64,000 nucleotides of DNA from Microlunatus parietis (GTDB taxonomy: Bacteria > Actinomycetota > Actinomycetes > Propionibacteriales > Propionibacteriaceae), in NCBI RefSeq assembly GCF_013407955.1, contig NZ_JACCBU010000001.1, positions 682,001-746,000 on the forward strand. The letters are read 5' to 3'. Below are positions 32,150 to 44,352 of this stretch, in pieces. The notes under the pieces are model-generated. The model ran no database searches. It was not told where the DNA came from and saw nothing but the letters and a program-made list of their open reading frames with translations. Made by a program: the position numbers and the translations under genes. Position 1 is the first letter of the stretch; every line of letters begins with the position of its first letter.

Positions 32150-32494
32150 ATGGCCAAGAAGGAGGTCGTCCCGACTCGGGCGGCGGCAGACGCGTTGGCG
32201 GTCCTCGGATCGCAGGTCCGGTTGGCGAGGCACGACCGAAACTGGACCGCGGCCGACCTGGGTGCCCGAATCGGCGTGACCGCCCGGACGGTGACCGCGA
32301 TCGAGCGCGGCAGCCCGGGCGTTGCCGTCGGCACCGTGTTCAATGCTGCGTCCGTGGTCGGGCTGCAGCTCTTCGGAGCTGGCGAGGCCGGGCTGGCGCG
32401 GCTCCGGCGCCAGGGCGAGGAGCGGGTTGCCTTGATCCCAAGTCGGGAATACGCACCGCGGAGCGCCAAGGATGACGATGGCCTCGACTTCTGA
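32150..32494 (+). CDS. HipB-like XRE antitoxin
   Basis: The 114-aa protein has a helix-turn-helix at about residues 21-70 (LGSQVRLARHDRNWTAADLG, then GVTARTVTAIERGSPGVAVG) like HipB antitoxins and related XRE regulators. It overlaps the following hipA reading frame by 23 bases, the typical coupled arrangement. A large dyad lies right upstream. The frame is intact although its toxin partner is damaged. Confidence 0.85.
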   Translation: MAKKEVVPTRAAADALAVLGSQVRLARHDRNWTAADLGARIGVTARTVTAIERGSPGVAVGTVFNAASVVGLQLFGAGEAGLARLRRQGEERVALIPSREYAPRSAKDDDGLDF

Positions 32495-33627
32495 CCGGAC
32501 GGATGCCTTCGTGTGGGTGTGGCTCCCCGATCACCCCGAACCCACGGTCGCCGGCAGGGTTCAGCGGCAAGGCGGCCGTTATCGCTTCGGCTACGGCCGC
32601 AGCTACCTCGAGCGGTCCGATGCCATCAGTCTCTACTCACCAGAGTTGCCGCTCCGGTCGGGCTGGCAGTACCCGACAGACAACCTCTCGGTGGCCTCGG
32701 TTCTCCGAGACGCGGGACCCGATTCGTGGGGTCAGCGGGTCATCCTGGAGCGCCTGTACGGCCGTCACGGTATGGACGCCGATCCGGGTGACCTTGATCA
32801 GCTCACGTACTTCTTGGAGTCCGGATCCGATCGAATCGGCGGCCTCGATTTCCAGGCCAGCCCGGAAACGTACCGTGCGCGCGGCTCGTCGGCCTCGCTG
32901 GACGAGTTGCATGCAGCGGCGGATGCGCTGGAGCAGGGGCATCCGCTCACGGACGACCTTGCGGCCGCGCTGGTCCGCGGAACATCGATCGGCGGAGCCC
33001 GGCCCAAGGCGCTGATCACTGACGGCGGCCACCGTTATGTCGCGAAGTTCTCCTCGTCGAGTGATCACTACCCGGTGGTGAACGCCGAGGCGCTGGCGAT
33101 GGAGTTCGCCCGCCGGGTCGGTATCGACGTCCCTCGCTCGTTCGTCACGACCTCGCTGGGCAAGGACGTGCTCCTCGTCGAGCGGTTCGATCGGGTCGGC
33201 GACGCATGCCGCCGCCTCGTCGTGTCCGGCCTGACGATGCTCGGCCTTGATGAGATGGAGGGCCGCTACGCAACCTATCCCGAGCTCTTGGACGTGCTAC
33301 GCAAGGACGGCGCAGACCCGAGGGTCGGACGCCGGCTCTTCGAGCGGATCGTGTTCAACGTGGCCATCGGGAACAACGATGATCATGCCCGCAATCACGC
33401 GGCGTTCTGGAACGGCGAATCACTCGACCTCACACCCGCCTACGACCTCTGCCCGCAGCCGCGGTCCGGCGAGATGTCGGCGCAGGCGATGGCGTTCGGT
33501 CCGCGACGTGATCACGAACGAGTGGGACGAGGTAGCAGATCTGGTCAGACTGACCGAGACTCAGCGGAACCTGCTCTGGCGACGGCAGATCCTCAACCCG
33601 TTCACCCAATACAGAGCAGCGTGCAAT
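32472..33627 (+). pseudogene. HipA-family kinase toxin, C-terminus broken by deletion and frameshift
   Basis: The frame from 32472 reads as a HipA-like Ser/Thr kinase: N-terminal DAFVWVWLPDHPEPTVAGRV, Couple_hipA block LFERIVFNVAIGNNDDHARN with the catalytic NxxxDH, and LTPAYDLCPQPRSG. After QAMAFG near 33500 the expected continuation is lost. The family C-terminus VITNEWDEVADLVRLTETQRNLLWRRQILNPF appears one frame over, immediately joined. About 30-35 codons that normally separate the blocks are missing. The natural stop is also gone and the shifted frame runs into the antisense of clgR. I therefore call it a recent pseudogene. Confidence 0.78.
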
Positions 33628-33939
33628 TCAGGCGGCGGCGACGCTGGCCACCGGGCGGATCGTCGGGACCTTGGCCAGCAGTTCCTGGCGGGCCATCTTC
33701 TCGCTCACGGTGCCGAGCACGACGGAGAGTGGCAATTCCAGGGCGCCGCAGATCGAGGCCAGCAGTTCGCTGGACGCCTCCTTCTGGCCGCGCTCGACCT
33801 CGGACAGGTAGCCCAGGCTCACCCGGGCCTCCTTGGAGACCTCGCGCAGCGTCTTGCCCTGCGTGACTCGTTCTTCACGCAAGGACTCGCCGATCAACTC
33901 GCGCATCAGCACTGGCCTCAACGAATCCTCCGGTCGCAT
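33628..33939 (-). CDS. clgR: ClgR-like XRE transcriptional regulator
   Basis: ClgR activates clp protease and stress genes in actinobacteria. The 103-aa product begins [20 protein letters not shown] and has the conserved helix-turn-helix [40 protein letters not shown], nearly the family consensus. The C-terminus is short and Ala/Val-rich (VASVAAA). Such tails can be protease-recognition degrons in ClgR, a known control of its stability. The position beside cinA-pgsA-rimO matches other actinobacteria. It converges with the hipA remnant, whose end touches the clgR stop. Confidence 0.9.
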   Translation of the reverse strand: MRPEDSLRPVLMRELIGESLREERVTQGKTLREVSKEARVSLGYLSEVERGQKEASSELLASICGALELPLSVVLGTVSEKMARQELLAKVPTIRPVASVAAA

Positions 33940-34069
33940 ACCGAAACTCTACCCACCCCGTCCGACAACTCACGCACACCACTCCCGAACACCACGCGGG
34001 CCGCCCGCATTCCGAGATCGTGACCGGTATCGAGGGCACTTCGTCGGAATCGGGCCGGATCGGTGAGGA

Positions 34070-34567
34070 TCAGGGCGAAGTGCGCTGGATTTCGGTCAGT
34101 CTGCCCAGCAGCAGATCAAGCGCACCCACGCAGGTCTGCCCGCGGATCGCAGCCCGATCCCCCGACAGCGAGAGCCGGCGCACCTCCGGCCCATCGGGCC
34201 CGGCCAGCCCGACAAACACCGTCCCGGCCGGATGGCCCTCCTGGCGGTCCGGCCCCGCCACCCCGGTCGCGGACAGGCCCCAGGTCGCGCCGCAGCGGTC
34301 CGCCGCGCCGGCAGCGAGCTCGGCCGCCGTGCTCTGGGCGACGGCGCCGTCCCGGGCCAGGGTCTCCTCGGCCACGCCGGCCAGGGTGGCCTTGAGGTCG
34401 GTCGCGTAGACGATCAGCCCGCCGCGGTACGCCAGCGAGGCGCCCGGGATGCCGGTCAGCAACGCACCGAGCAAGCCGCCGGTCAGCGACTCCGCGGTGG
34501 CCAGGGTCTCCCCCCGCTCGATCAGCCGGGCGATCACCCCAGCAGCCAGCTGCTCCGGGTCGGTCAC
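34070..34567 (-). CDS. cinA: CinA C-terminal domain protein (nicotinamide-nucleotide amidohydrolase type)
   Basis: The 165-aa protein is a stand-alone CinA C-terminal domain, which in PncC hydrolyses NMN to NaMN. Signatures are TLATAESLTGGLLGALLT, GGLIVYATDLKATLAGV, AQSTAAELAAGAADRCGATWGLSATGVAGPD and PAGTVFVGLAGP. The GTG start overlaps the pgsA stop (GTGA). It lies in the conserved rimO-pgsA-cinA-clgR block. The name CinA is conventional; the competence role of full-length CinA should not be assumed. Confidence 0.92.
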   Translation of the reverse strand: MTDPEQLAAGVIARLIERGETLATAESLTGGLLGALLTGIPGASLAYRGGLIVYATDLKATLAGVAEETLARDGAVAQSTAAELAAGAADRCGATWGLSATGVAGPDRQEGHPAGTVFVGLAGPDGPEVRRLSLSGDRAAIRGQTCVGALDLLLGRLTEIQRTSP

Positions 34568-35148
34568 CCGGTCCACTTCCCGGTCCGCAGCCGGCGCGCC
34601 TCCAGCACGTAGTCGATGCCGGTGATCACGGTGAGCACCAGCGCAGCGCCCATCACGGTCCAGGAGATCGGCAACGCCCAGCCGGGCAGCGGCAACAGCG
34701 CGATGATCAAGGCCGCGGCCTGGACGACGGTCTTGATCTTGCCGCCGCGGCCGGCCGCCATCACCCCGTACCGCAGCATGACGAAGCGCATGATCGTGAT
34801 CCCCCACTCGCGGACCAGGATCACGATGGTCACCCACCACCAGAGCTCGCCGATGATCGACAACCCGATGAACGCCATCCCGGTCAGCGCCTTGTCGGCG
34901 ATCGGGTCGGCGAGCTTGCCGAAGCTGGTGACGATCTTGTACTTACGGGCGAGATAGCCGTCGATCCAGTCGGTGCCGATGGCCAGCGCGAAGACCAGCG
35001 TCGTCGCGATCCGCCAGCCGGGCTGATCGGGATGGGCCAGCAGCATCCAGGCGAAGACCGGGACCAAGATGATCCGGAACACCGTCAGGGCGTTCGGAAC
35101 GTTCCAGGGAGAAGCCTCCCGAGGTTCGACCGGCGGATCGCTGGTCAC
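34564..35148 (-). CDS. pgsA: CDP-diacylglycerol--glycerol-3-phosphate 3-phosphatidyltransferase
   Basis: PgsA makes phosphatidylglycerol phosphate at the membrane. The 194-aa protein has four hydrophobic segments and the full CDP-alcohol phosphatidyltransferase motif (DGxxARxxxxxxxxGxxxDxxxD) in [11 protein letters not shown], then [16 protein letters not shown]. The N-terminus [21 protein letters not shown] is typical of PgsA. It overlaps rimO upstream and cinA downstream by 4 bases each, so the three genes are translated as one coupled operon. Confidence 0.95.
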   Translation of the reverse strand: MTSDPPVEPREASPWNVPNALTVFRIILVPVFAWMLLAHPDQPGWRIATTLVFALAIGTDWIDGYLARKYKIVTSFGKLADPIADKALTGMAFIGLSIIGELWWWVTIVILVREWGITIMRFVMLRYGVMAAGRGGKIKTVVQAAALIIALLPLPGWALPISWTVMGAALVLTVITGIDYVLEARRLRTGKWTG

Positions 35149-36608
35149 GCCGGCTCACCGGCGTCGGCGATCAGGTCGACCCCGTCGGTCCCGATCACGG
35201 TCGCGGAGACGATCATGCCGGGCCGCGCGTCGGTCAGCCCGGTGACGGTCGTCGCGCCGTCCACCTCCGGACCCTGGTGCTCGGCACGGCCGATCACCTC
35301 GCCGTCGGCGACTTCCTCGATCAGCACCCGGACCGGCTCGCCGATCCGTTCCTCGGCGCGGGCCGCGACCAGTTCGTCGGCCAGGTCGGTCAGCCGGTTG
35401 CGCCGGTCCTCGATCTCGTCCTCGCTGAGCTTGCCGTCGAAGCCGACCGCTTCCGTACCCTCTTCGTCGGAGTAGCCGAAGACGCCGATCGCGTCCAGGC
35501 CGGCCGCGATCAGGAAGTCCGACAGGACCTGGACGTCGTCCTCGGTCTCGCCCGGGAAGCCGACGATCACGTTGCTCCGGATCCCGGCCCGGGGAGCCAG
35601 CGCCCGGATCGACTCGATCAGACCCAGGAACGTCTCCGTGTGGCCGAACCGCCGCATCCGGCGCAACACCGGCGCCGACGCGTGCTGGAACGACAGGTCG
35701 AAGTACGGGACCACGCCGGGCGTCGTGGCCATGGTCTGGACCAGTGTCGGCCGGGTCTCCGCCGGCTGCAGGTACGACACCCGGACCCAGTCCAGCCCGT
35801 CCACGGCAGCCAGGTCGCCGAGCAGCCGCTCCAGCAGCCGGATGTCGCCCAGGTCCTTGCCGTACGAGGACGAGTTCTCGCTGACCAGGAACGCCTCCCG
35901 GACGCCGTTCTCGGCCAGCCAGCGCGCCTCCGCGACGATCTCGTCCGGCGTCCGCGACACGTACGCGCCGCGGAACGACGGGATCGCGCAGAACGTGCAG
36001 CGCCGGTCGCAGCCCGAGGCCAGTTTCAGCGGCGCCGACGGCGCGCCGTCCAGCCGCCGCCGGACCACCCGCGGCCCGCTGGCCGGCGCGAGACCGGTCG
36101 GCAGGTCCGGCGCGACCGGGGCATGCCCGGGAATCGCGGCGCCGCCCGCGGCGGCCTGCCGGTCCACCGGCGAGATCGGCAGCAGGGTGCGCCGGTCCCG
36201 CGGCACGTGCGCCTGGTGCTGGTTGCCGGCCAGGATCGACTGCAGCCGCTCGGCGACCGAGGCGTAGTCGTCGAAGCCGAGCACCGCGTCCGCCTCGGGC
36301 AGCGAGTCGGCCAGTTCCTTGCCGTACCGCTCCGCCATGCAGCCCACCGCGACCACGGCCTGCGCCTTGCCGTCGGTCTTCAGGTCGGCGGCGGCGAGCA
36401 GCGTGTCGACCGAGTCCTTCTTCGCCGCCTCGATGAAGCCGCAGGTGTTCACCATCACGGCGTCGGCGGCCTCGGGGTCGTCGACCAGCTGAAAGCCGCC
36501 GACCTCGAGCCGGGCCGCGAGTTCGGACGAGTCGACCTCGTTCCGGGCACAGCCGAGGGTGATCAGGTGAACCGAAGTCAGGGAATCGGAGCGGGTTTCT
36601 GCAGTCAT
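35145..36608 (-). CDS. rimO: Ribosomal protein S12 methylthiotransferase RimO
   Basis: RimO is a radical-SAM enzyme that methylthiolates an Asp of ribosomal protein S12. The 487-aa product has the N-terminal UPF0004 domain with cluster cysteines ([35 protein letters not shown]), the radical SAM motif [15 protein letters not shown] and a C-terminal TRAM domain. The ATG at 36608 begins [15 protein letters not shown]; a longer frame to 36674 is not supported. An insertion of about 45 residues between the UPF0004 and radical-SAM domains is rich in Pro/Ala and probably a linker. Confidence 0.95.
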   Translation of the reverse strand: MTAETRSDSLTSVHLITLGCARNEVDSSELAARLEVGGFQLVDDPEAADAVMVNTCGFIEAAKKDSVDTLLAAADLKTDGKAQAVVAVGCMAERYGKELADSLPEADAVLGFDDYASVAERLQSILAGNQHQAHVPRDRRTLLPISPVDRQAAAGGAAIPGHAPVAPDLPTGLAPASGPRVVRRRLDGAPSAPLKLASGCDRRCTFCAIPSFRGAYVSRTPDEIVAEARWLAENGVREAFLVSENSSSYGKDLGDIRLLERLLGDLAAVDGLDWVRVSYLQPAETRPTLVQTMATTPGVVPYFDLSFQHASAPVLRRMRRFGHTETFLGLIESIRALAPRAGIRSNVIVGFPGETEDDVQVLSDFLIAAGLDAIGVFGYSDEEGTEAVGFDGKLSEDEIEDRRNRLTDLADELVAARAEERIGEPVRVLIEEVADGEVIGRAEHQGPEVDGATTVTGLTDARPGMIVSATVIGTDGVDLIADAGEPA

Positions 36609-36744
36609 GACCGGACCAGTATGACAGCGCCGCACGGCGGTTCCGGCATCGCCGATCCCGGGCGCCGGGGCCATTGACAGGGTCCTTCCGACGAATTTGA
36701 GTGACGTTCACCGCCGTACCACCCAACGAAGGGGAACCCGCACC

Positions 36745-38103
36745 ATGAAACCTCGATTCGTCCTCGCGGCGGCCGCCACTGCGGCCCTGCTCACCACCGC
36801 CGTCGCCGTCTCGGCGCAGGCGGAGCCCAACCCGGGCGCCGGCGCCGACCGTCCGATCGCGCAGGCCCTCGCCGCCGCACCGGGAAGCCCGCTGCCGACA
36901 CCGTTCGAGACGTCGAACGGCGCGACCTGGACCAGCCACCCGCAGAGCCTGCGCTACCTCCGCTCGCTCGACTCGGCCAGCGAACGGGTGAAGGTCGAGA
37001 ACATCGGCCGCACCACCGAGGGCCGCCCGCTGCAACTGGTCTCGGTCGGCGCCCCGGCGCCGAAGCCGGTCGCCGAGGCCGCGCAGGGATCGGTCGCGTT
37101 GTTCGTCTGCTCGGTGCACGGCGACGAGCCGTCCGGCCGGGAGGCCTGCCTGCAGCTGGCCCGCGATCTCGCCCTGAGCACCGACGCGGCCGTGACCCGG
37201 TTCCTGGAACGGACCACGGTGCTGTTCATCAACGCCAACCCGGACGGCTGGGTCGCCGACACCCGCGGCAACGCCGACGGCACCGACGTGAACCGGGACT
37301 ACCTGGCCGCCGCCACCCCGGAGGCGAAGGCGGTGCTCAAGGTGATCCGCGATTGGAAGCCGGACGTGCTCAACGATCTGCACGAGTACGGGCCGCGCGA
37401 GCACTATGACACCGACCTGCTCCACCTGTGGCCGCGCAACCGCAACGTCGACGCCCGCCTGCACGATCTGGCCCGGGAGATGAGCGAGGAGTACGCGTCC
37501 GCGCAGGTCACCTCGCTCGGCTACACGTCTGGCGTCTACGGCCAGTTGATCAAGGACGGCGAGCCGTACCTGCAGGTCGCCGGGGACGGCCAGGCCCGGA
37601 TCCTGCGCAACTACGCCGGCCTGGCCAACGTCGTCGGCATGCTCAGCGAGACCGCGAACGCGCCGCTGGACGACGCGGAGGAGGCCGACCCCGCCCTGAC
37701 CAACCGGCGCCGGGTCACGGTCAACTACAACAGCGCGCTGGGCAGCATCCAGCTGGTGCAGGAGCAGCGTGACACGTTGATCACCGAGACCGCCGCGGCC
37801 GCCGAGCGGCAGACCGAGGCCGGGGCCGACGGCTCGGGCGTGATCTACTTCGCCGGCCAGGACGACATGATCCCGACCGACGCCGACCAGGTCGAACCGC
37901 ACCCGATGTGCGGCTACCGGCTCACCGGCGAGCAGTACGAGCAGCTGAAGCCGACCCTGGCCGTGCACGGCATCTCGTCGCAGGCGGCCGACGAGGGCCG
38001 GCTGGTCCCGCTGGCGCAGCCCGACCGGGGCCTGATCCCGCTGTTGCTGGACGCCCGCAGCGAGTACGGCCTCGTCGACGCGACGCCGCTGGAAACCTGC
38101 TGA
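36745..38103 (+). CDS. Secreted M14-family zinc carboxypeptidase-like protein
   Basis: The 452-aa product has a Sec signal peptide (MKPRFVLAAAATAALLTTAV, cleavage near AQA) and an M14 peptidase domain. The zinc ligands are in SVHGDEPSGREA (HxxE), with NPDG, the substrate-binding Arg in DVNRDY, a further His in LNDLHEYGPREHY, and the probable catalytic Glu in GMLSETANAP. The ATG at 36745 follows GAAGGGGAA. It would act outside the cell on peptides or peptidoglycan; the specificity is unknown. It is monocistronic, closed by a strong terminator at 38112-38145. Confidence 0.88.
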   Translation: MKPRFVLAAAATAALLTTAVAVSAQAEPNPGAGADRPIAQALAAAPGSPLPTPFETSNGATWTSHPQSLRYLRSLDSASERVKVENIGRTTEGRPLQLVSVGAPAPKPVAEAAQGSVALFVCSVHGDEPSGREACLQLARDLALSTDAAVTRFLERTTVLFINANPDGWVADTRGNADGTDVNRDYLAAATPEAKAVLKVIRDWKPDVLNDLHEYGPREHYDTDLLHLWPRNRNVDARLHDLAREMSEEYASAQVTSLGYTSGVYGQLIKDGEPYLQVAGDGQARILRNYAGLANVVGMLSETANAPLDDAEEADPALTNRRRVTVNYNSALGSIQLVQEQRDTLITETAAAAERQTEAGADGSGVIYFAGQDDMIPTDADQVEPHPMCGYRLTGEQYEQLKPTLAVHGISSQAADEGRLVPLAQPDRGLIPLLLDARSEYGLVDATPLETC

Positions 38104-38111
38104 AGTGACGG

Positions 38112-38145
38112 CCCGCGGTGGTTCGGGCTGCCGAACCACCGCGGG
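38112..38145 (+). terminator. Hairpin terminator after the M14 peptidase gene
   Basis: A perfect 15-bp stem CCCGCGGTGGTTCGG / CCGAACCACCGCGGG closes a GCTG loop 9 bases after the stop codon. No T-run follows, as is common for actinobacterial terminators. Confidence 0.8.
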
Positions 38146-38165
38146 TGCTGCCAGGATGAGGCGGC

Positions 38166-39800
38166 ATGACACCTGAGGTGAACGGAACAAGAACACCAAG
38201 AGTCAGTGTGATCGTGCCCGTCGTCGAGCCGGCCGATCTGGCTGGGCTGCTCGGCTCGCTGGACCGCCAATCGTTGCGGCTGGACGAGTTCGAGGTCGTC
38301 GTCGCGGTCCCGGCCTCGCTCGGACCGGACGCGATCGGGCCGACGGTGAGCGCCGGCCGCCGCCCCAATCTGCGGCTCGTCGCCGACGAGGGCGCGGCTT
38401 CGGAGGCCGAGCTCGCCGCGGCCGCGATCCGGCCGGCCACCGGCGACTGGGTGCTGGCGGTCCGGCCCGAGGACCGGCTGCTCCCCCGCTCCCTGGAACT
38501 GCTGACCGGCCGGGCGCCGGAGGCCGACCTGGTGGTCGGGCGTTCGGTGGGACTGGCCGGCGCGTTCACCGACCCGGTCGTCTTCGGCCTGCCCGCCCCG
38601 GCCGACGACCTCCGCGCCGCTGCCGTACGGGAGCCGGCCGTGCTGATCCGGCGCGGCCTCGCGGCGGCGGCTCCGGTGGCCGTTCTGCCCGGTGAGCGCG
38701 GCCCGCTGCTCGCCGCCGGGCCGGCGGTCGCCGTCCTGGCCGGCTACCCCGCCCTCGACCTTCGTGGCCGCAGGCGCTGGCAGCCCGCGCCGGTGTCCGA
38801 CCCGTCGCTGCTGAGCGGTGGCGTCGCGGAACGGCTGCGCACCCTGGACGCGCGGCACCCACCGGTGAGCCTGAGCTGGGACCGGCCGACGCTGCGCTGG
38901 ACCGAGGGCCGGCTGCTGATCGAGGCGACCGGCCGGTTCACCGGGCTGGCGGCGGACGACGCGGAGCCGACCGGGGTGCTCCGGGTCCGCGAACCGGCTG
39001 CCGGAACCGAGCTGATCCTGCCGGCCCGGACCCAGTGGCTCAGCGCCGGCGACGCCGAGGGCTCCCGCGGGGTCCGGCTGCAGGCCGAGCTCGATCCGCG
39101 GTCGAGCTGGGACGGCCGGCCGCTGGAGACGGCGATCCACCAGCTGTACGGCGACCTGGTGGCGGTCGGGATCCGGGCCCAGGCGCCACTCCGCGGCGGC
39201 GCGCCCAGTGGCGCGGTGCTCGACGGCCGGCCGGTCGGCGTGGTCACGATCGACGACCGACTGCATCTCGACGCCGGCTGCGTCCGGGCCAGCCTGGTCC
39301 AGCAGGCCGACGCGGGCGACGCGAGCATCACCGACTCGGCCCGGGGCACGCTGCTGCGGCTCACGCTGCCCCGGATCGTCGCCGAACCGGGTACGGACCT
39401 CGCCGGCGAGATCGGGCTGGGCGGCCTCCGGGTGCCGGCCCGGATCGTCGAGCAGGACGGCGTCGGCGTGCTCGAGGCGTACGTCTCCGGGCTCAGCGGC
39501 CGGGTCCAGCTGTCGACCCGGTTCGGCACCGCCAGGACGCCGTTGGAGCTGCTGCTCGACGTCTCGCCGATCGGCCGGATGCAGGTGATCCCGCGGCCGG
39601 CCGCCGTACCGCCGAAGGAGCCGGCGGTCGCTGCCGTGCCGCCGAAGGTCGCGAAGCCGACCACCCCGCAACCGGCCGCAGCGGCGCCGAAGCCGGCATC
39701 GCTCAATCCGGTCGGCCCGGCCGGCGCGGCTCCGGTGCTGACCGCGCCGCGCACCGCCCGGGCCGTCTACCGCCGGATCCGCCGGTTGATCAAGCCGTGA
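38166..39800 (+). CDS. Glycosyltransferase family 2-like protein with uncharacterised C-terminal domains
   Basis: The N-terminal 110 or so residues look like a GT2/GT-A domain: RVSVIVPVVEPADLAGLLGS at the nucleotide-binding strand, then GDWVLAVRPEDRLLPRSLEL where active GT2 enzymes have a DxD-like DPDD. The acidic pair is partly replaced, so activity is doubtful. Residues of about 210-480 are beta-rich and unrecognised, followed by a Pro/Ala/Lys linker and a basic tail (RAVYRRIRRLIKP). No membrane helix is obvious. The neighbouring convergent methyltransferase suggests a shared cell-surface glycan role, but this is inference. Confidence 0.72.
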   Translation: MTPEVNGTRTPRVSVIVPVVEPADLAGLLGSLDRQSLRLDEFEVVVAVPASLGPDAIGPTVSAGRRPNLRLVADEGAASEAELAAAAIRPATGDWVLAVRPEDRLLPRSLELLTGRAPEADLVVGRSVGLAGAFTDPVVFGLPAPADDLRAAAVREPAVLIRRGLAAAAPVAVLPGERGPLLAAGPAVAVLAGYPALDLRGRRRWQPAPVSDPSLLSGGVAERLRTLDARHPPVSLSWDRPTLRWTEGRLLIEATGRFTGLAADDAEPTGVLRVREPAAGTELILPARTQWLSAGDAEGSRGVRLQAELDPRSSWDGRPLETAIHQLYGDLVAVGIRAQAPLRGGAPSGAVLDGRPVGVVTIDDRLHLDAGCVRASLVQQADAGDASITDSARGTLLRLTLPRIVAEPGTDLAGEIGLGGLRVPARIVEQDGVGVLEAYVSGLSGRVQLSTRFGTARTPLELLLDVSPIGRMQVIPRPAAVPPKEPAVAAVPPKVAKPTTPQPAAAAPKPASLNPVGPAGAAPVLTAPRTARAVYRRIRRLIKP

Positions 39801-39843
39801 CGCGGATCCTCACGCCGTGACGCGGATCTTCACGCCGTGACGA
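39796..39843. repeat. Tandem 20-bp repeat across two convergent gene ends
   Basis: The unit CGTGACGCGGATCCTCACGC is present twice in tandem (39796-39815, 39816-39835, one mismatch) with a third partial copy CGTGACGA. Each unit contains CGTGA and TCACG, so it can fold on itself. The first copy contains the stop of the GT2-like gene and the second the stop of the convergent methyltransferase gene. It may act as a weak bidirectional terminator. Confidence 0.7.
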
Positions 39844-40573
39844 AGGCCGTGCCCAGGCGAGCCGCAGCCACCCGCTGCAGGTTCGCCTGGATCGCGGCCG
39901 GCGTCTCGGCCGACCGGGTCTCCTCGATCAACTCGGACTCGAGCAGCCGGTCCGCCGGGAACACGATCGACCGCTGGAGCACCTGGTCCGGCACTGGCTG
40001 CGGGTCGGCCCGGCGGTAGTCGGCCAGGATCTCGTCGTAGTGATCGGCCAGCGTGGTGTCGGACGGGTCGAGCCCGAACACCAGCAGCAGGCCGGTCGGC
40101 CGCGTGTCGACGCCGACGACGGTCAGGCCGGGCCGATACCGCGCCAGCACGTCGATGATCCAGAACACGTCGCCGGTCCAGGCGTCGGTGTGCCGGACCC
40201 GGGCCGCCTCGTCGACCGTACGCGGGAACATGTCGTCGATGATGATCACGCCGTGCGGGCTCGAGGTCCGCTCGGCGTTGATCAAGTCGCGCAGCGCGAA
40301 CTCGAACAGGTGCAGGCCGTCGATGAAGGACAGCTCGAACGGCTGCCCTCCCGTTGCCTGCAACGGATCCGGGCGGTTGAAGTACTCGTCGCTGGTGGTC
40401 CGGAACACGGCGACGTCGTTGTCCAACGGGGCCGTGATCGCGAAGGCGGGATCGATCCCGACCGCCCGGCACTCGGCCAGCCGGAGGCTCTTGCCGCTGG
40501 CGACACCGATCTCCAGATAGGCGCCCGGACGGTGCCGACGATGGACCTCGGTCAGGAAGTCGATGTAATACAT
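39830..40573 (-). CDS. Class I SAM-dependent methyltransferase (Methyltransf_24-like)
   Basis: The 247-aa protein starts MYYIDFLTEVHRRHRPGAYL and has SAM motif I YLEIGVASGKSL, acidic residue GIDPAF and the catalytic-domain stretch FELSFIDGLHLFEFALRDL followed by GVIIIDDMFPRT. This is the pattern of Methyltransf_24 enzymes associated with glycan or rhamnose-containing polymer loci. The ATG ending at 40573 is chosen over a 12-residue longer version by its match to the conserved N-terminus. It lies between the GT2-like gene and ftsK; the substrate is unknown. Confidence 0.82.
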   Translation of the reverse strand: MYYIDFLTEVHRRHRPGAYLEIGVASGKSLRLAECRAVGIDPAFAITAPLDNDVAVFRTTSDEYFNRPDPLQATGGQPFELSFIDGLHLFEFALRDLINAERTSSPHGVIIIDDMFPRTVDEAARVRHTDAWTGDVFWIIDVLARYRPGLTVVGVDTRPTGLLLVFGLDPSDTTLADHYDEILADYRRADPQPVPDQVLQRSIVFPADRLLESELIEETRSAETPAAIQANLQRVAAARLGTAFVTA

Positions 40574-40633
40574 CCGCCGCAGCCTACTGAGCCGAGCCCC
40601 GGCCCGCACGCCACCGCGCGGGCCGAGCGGGGA

Positions 40634-43222
<2,589 letters not shown>

Positions 43223-43305
43223 GGTCGCGAGCCTACGCGATCGGGACCTCCGCGAGGCCCGGTACACGCCGCCCGGTGTCAGTGCTTGGGTTTACTGTTC
43301 GAATC

Positions 43306-44106
43306 ATGACCTGGTACGTGCCGCGCGCCGTGGCGCCCGATCTCGCCGATCGGCTGGTCTGTTCCTGGACCGCCGAGATCGAGGGCACCCACCGGCTGGT
43401 GCCGGACGGCTGCATCGACGTGATGTGGCTGGAGGGCGCCGGCGTGCTGCTCTGCGGGCCGGACACCAGTGCCTGGACGTTCTCGCTGCCGCCGGGCAGG
43501 AAGTCGGTCGGGATCCGGTTCCGGCCGGGCCTGGTCGCGGACCTGTTCCGGACGCCGCTGAACGAGCTCCGGAACCGGCGCGCCGGGCTGGCCGACCTCG
43601 CCGGCGAACGGCTCGGCCGGACCGTGACCGCGCGCCTGGACGAGGCGCCCGACCCGACGGCCCGGGTGGCGGTGCTGGAGGACCTCGCCCGCGAACTGCG
43701 CCGGCGGACCGACGACACCGACCCGTGGGCCGGCCGGATCGGCATGGCCCTGGCCGGCCGCAACTGGCGGATCAGCGACCTGGCCGCCGAGACCGCGATC
43801 ACCGAACGGCAGCTGGAGCGCCGCAGCCAGCGCTACTTCGGCTACGGTCCGGCCACCCTGCGCTCGATCCTGCGGCTGCAGCGCTTCATGCGACTGGCCC
43901 GGAGCCGTCCGTACGCGCAGCTCGCCGAGCTCGCCGCCGAGACCGGCTACGCCGACCAGGCCCACCTGTCCCGCGAGTGCCGCACGATCTCCGGCCAGAC
44001 GCCGACCCAACTCCTGGCCGGCCAGGCCCCCGACTGGCACGGCGGCCTCCCCCTCTTCCTCGGCACACCCCGCGATCCCAGCCACCGCCCCCTCCGAACC
44101 CGCTGA
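43306..44106 (+). CDS. AraC-family transcriptional regulator (DUF6597-type sensor)
   Basis: The 266-aa protein has an N-terminal ligand-sensing domain with the characteristic HRLVPDGCIDVMWLEG and GIRFRPGLVADLF, followed by a C-terminal AraC helix-turn-helix pair (WRISDLAAETAITERQLERR, then YAQLAELAAETGYADQAHLS). The ATG at 43306 lies 83 bp from the divergent ftsK start, so both share a short promoter region. Longer frames from 42924 or 43018 run under ftsK and are rejected. Targets are unknown. Confidence 0.88.
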   Translation: MTWYVPRAVAPDLADRLVCSWTAEIEGTHRLVPDGCIDVMWLEGAGVLLCGPDTSAWTFSLPPGRKSVGIRFRPGLVADLFRTPLNELRNRRAGLADLAGERLGRTVTARLDEAPDPTARVAVLEDLARELRRRTDDTDPWAGRIGMALAGRNWRISDLAAETAITERQLERRSQRYFGYGPATLRSILRLQRFMRLARSRPYAQLAELAAETGYADQAHLSRECRTISGQTPTQLLAGQAPDWHGGLPLFLGTPRDPSHRPLRTR

Positions 44107-44352
44107 CCTCAGGTCGGCTGCTCAGATCCGACGCAGCCTCCCGGCAGACAGCCGCGACCATTGCTCGCCTCCGCGACCGTTGCACCAGTCGCGGCTGCGA
44201 CGAACGGTCGCGGACACGCAGGAAAGGCGCCGACCTCCGCCGCGTGGACGACTTCGGCCCCGGGCGCGCCGCCTCCGCACCGACACGTCACTTCTGCAGC
44301 GACACGCCGCCAAAAGCGCTGCTTTTGTGACCGGTCGGCGGGGTTTACGGGG

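Noticed and set aside
44107..44352. Small open frames between the AraC gene and thiL
   Set aside because: They lack ribosome-binding sites and similarity; the 246-base gap appears non-coding.
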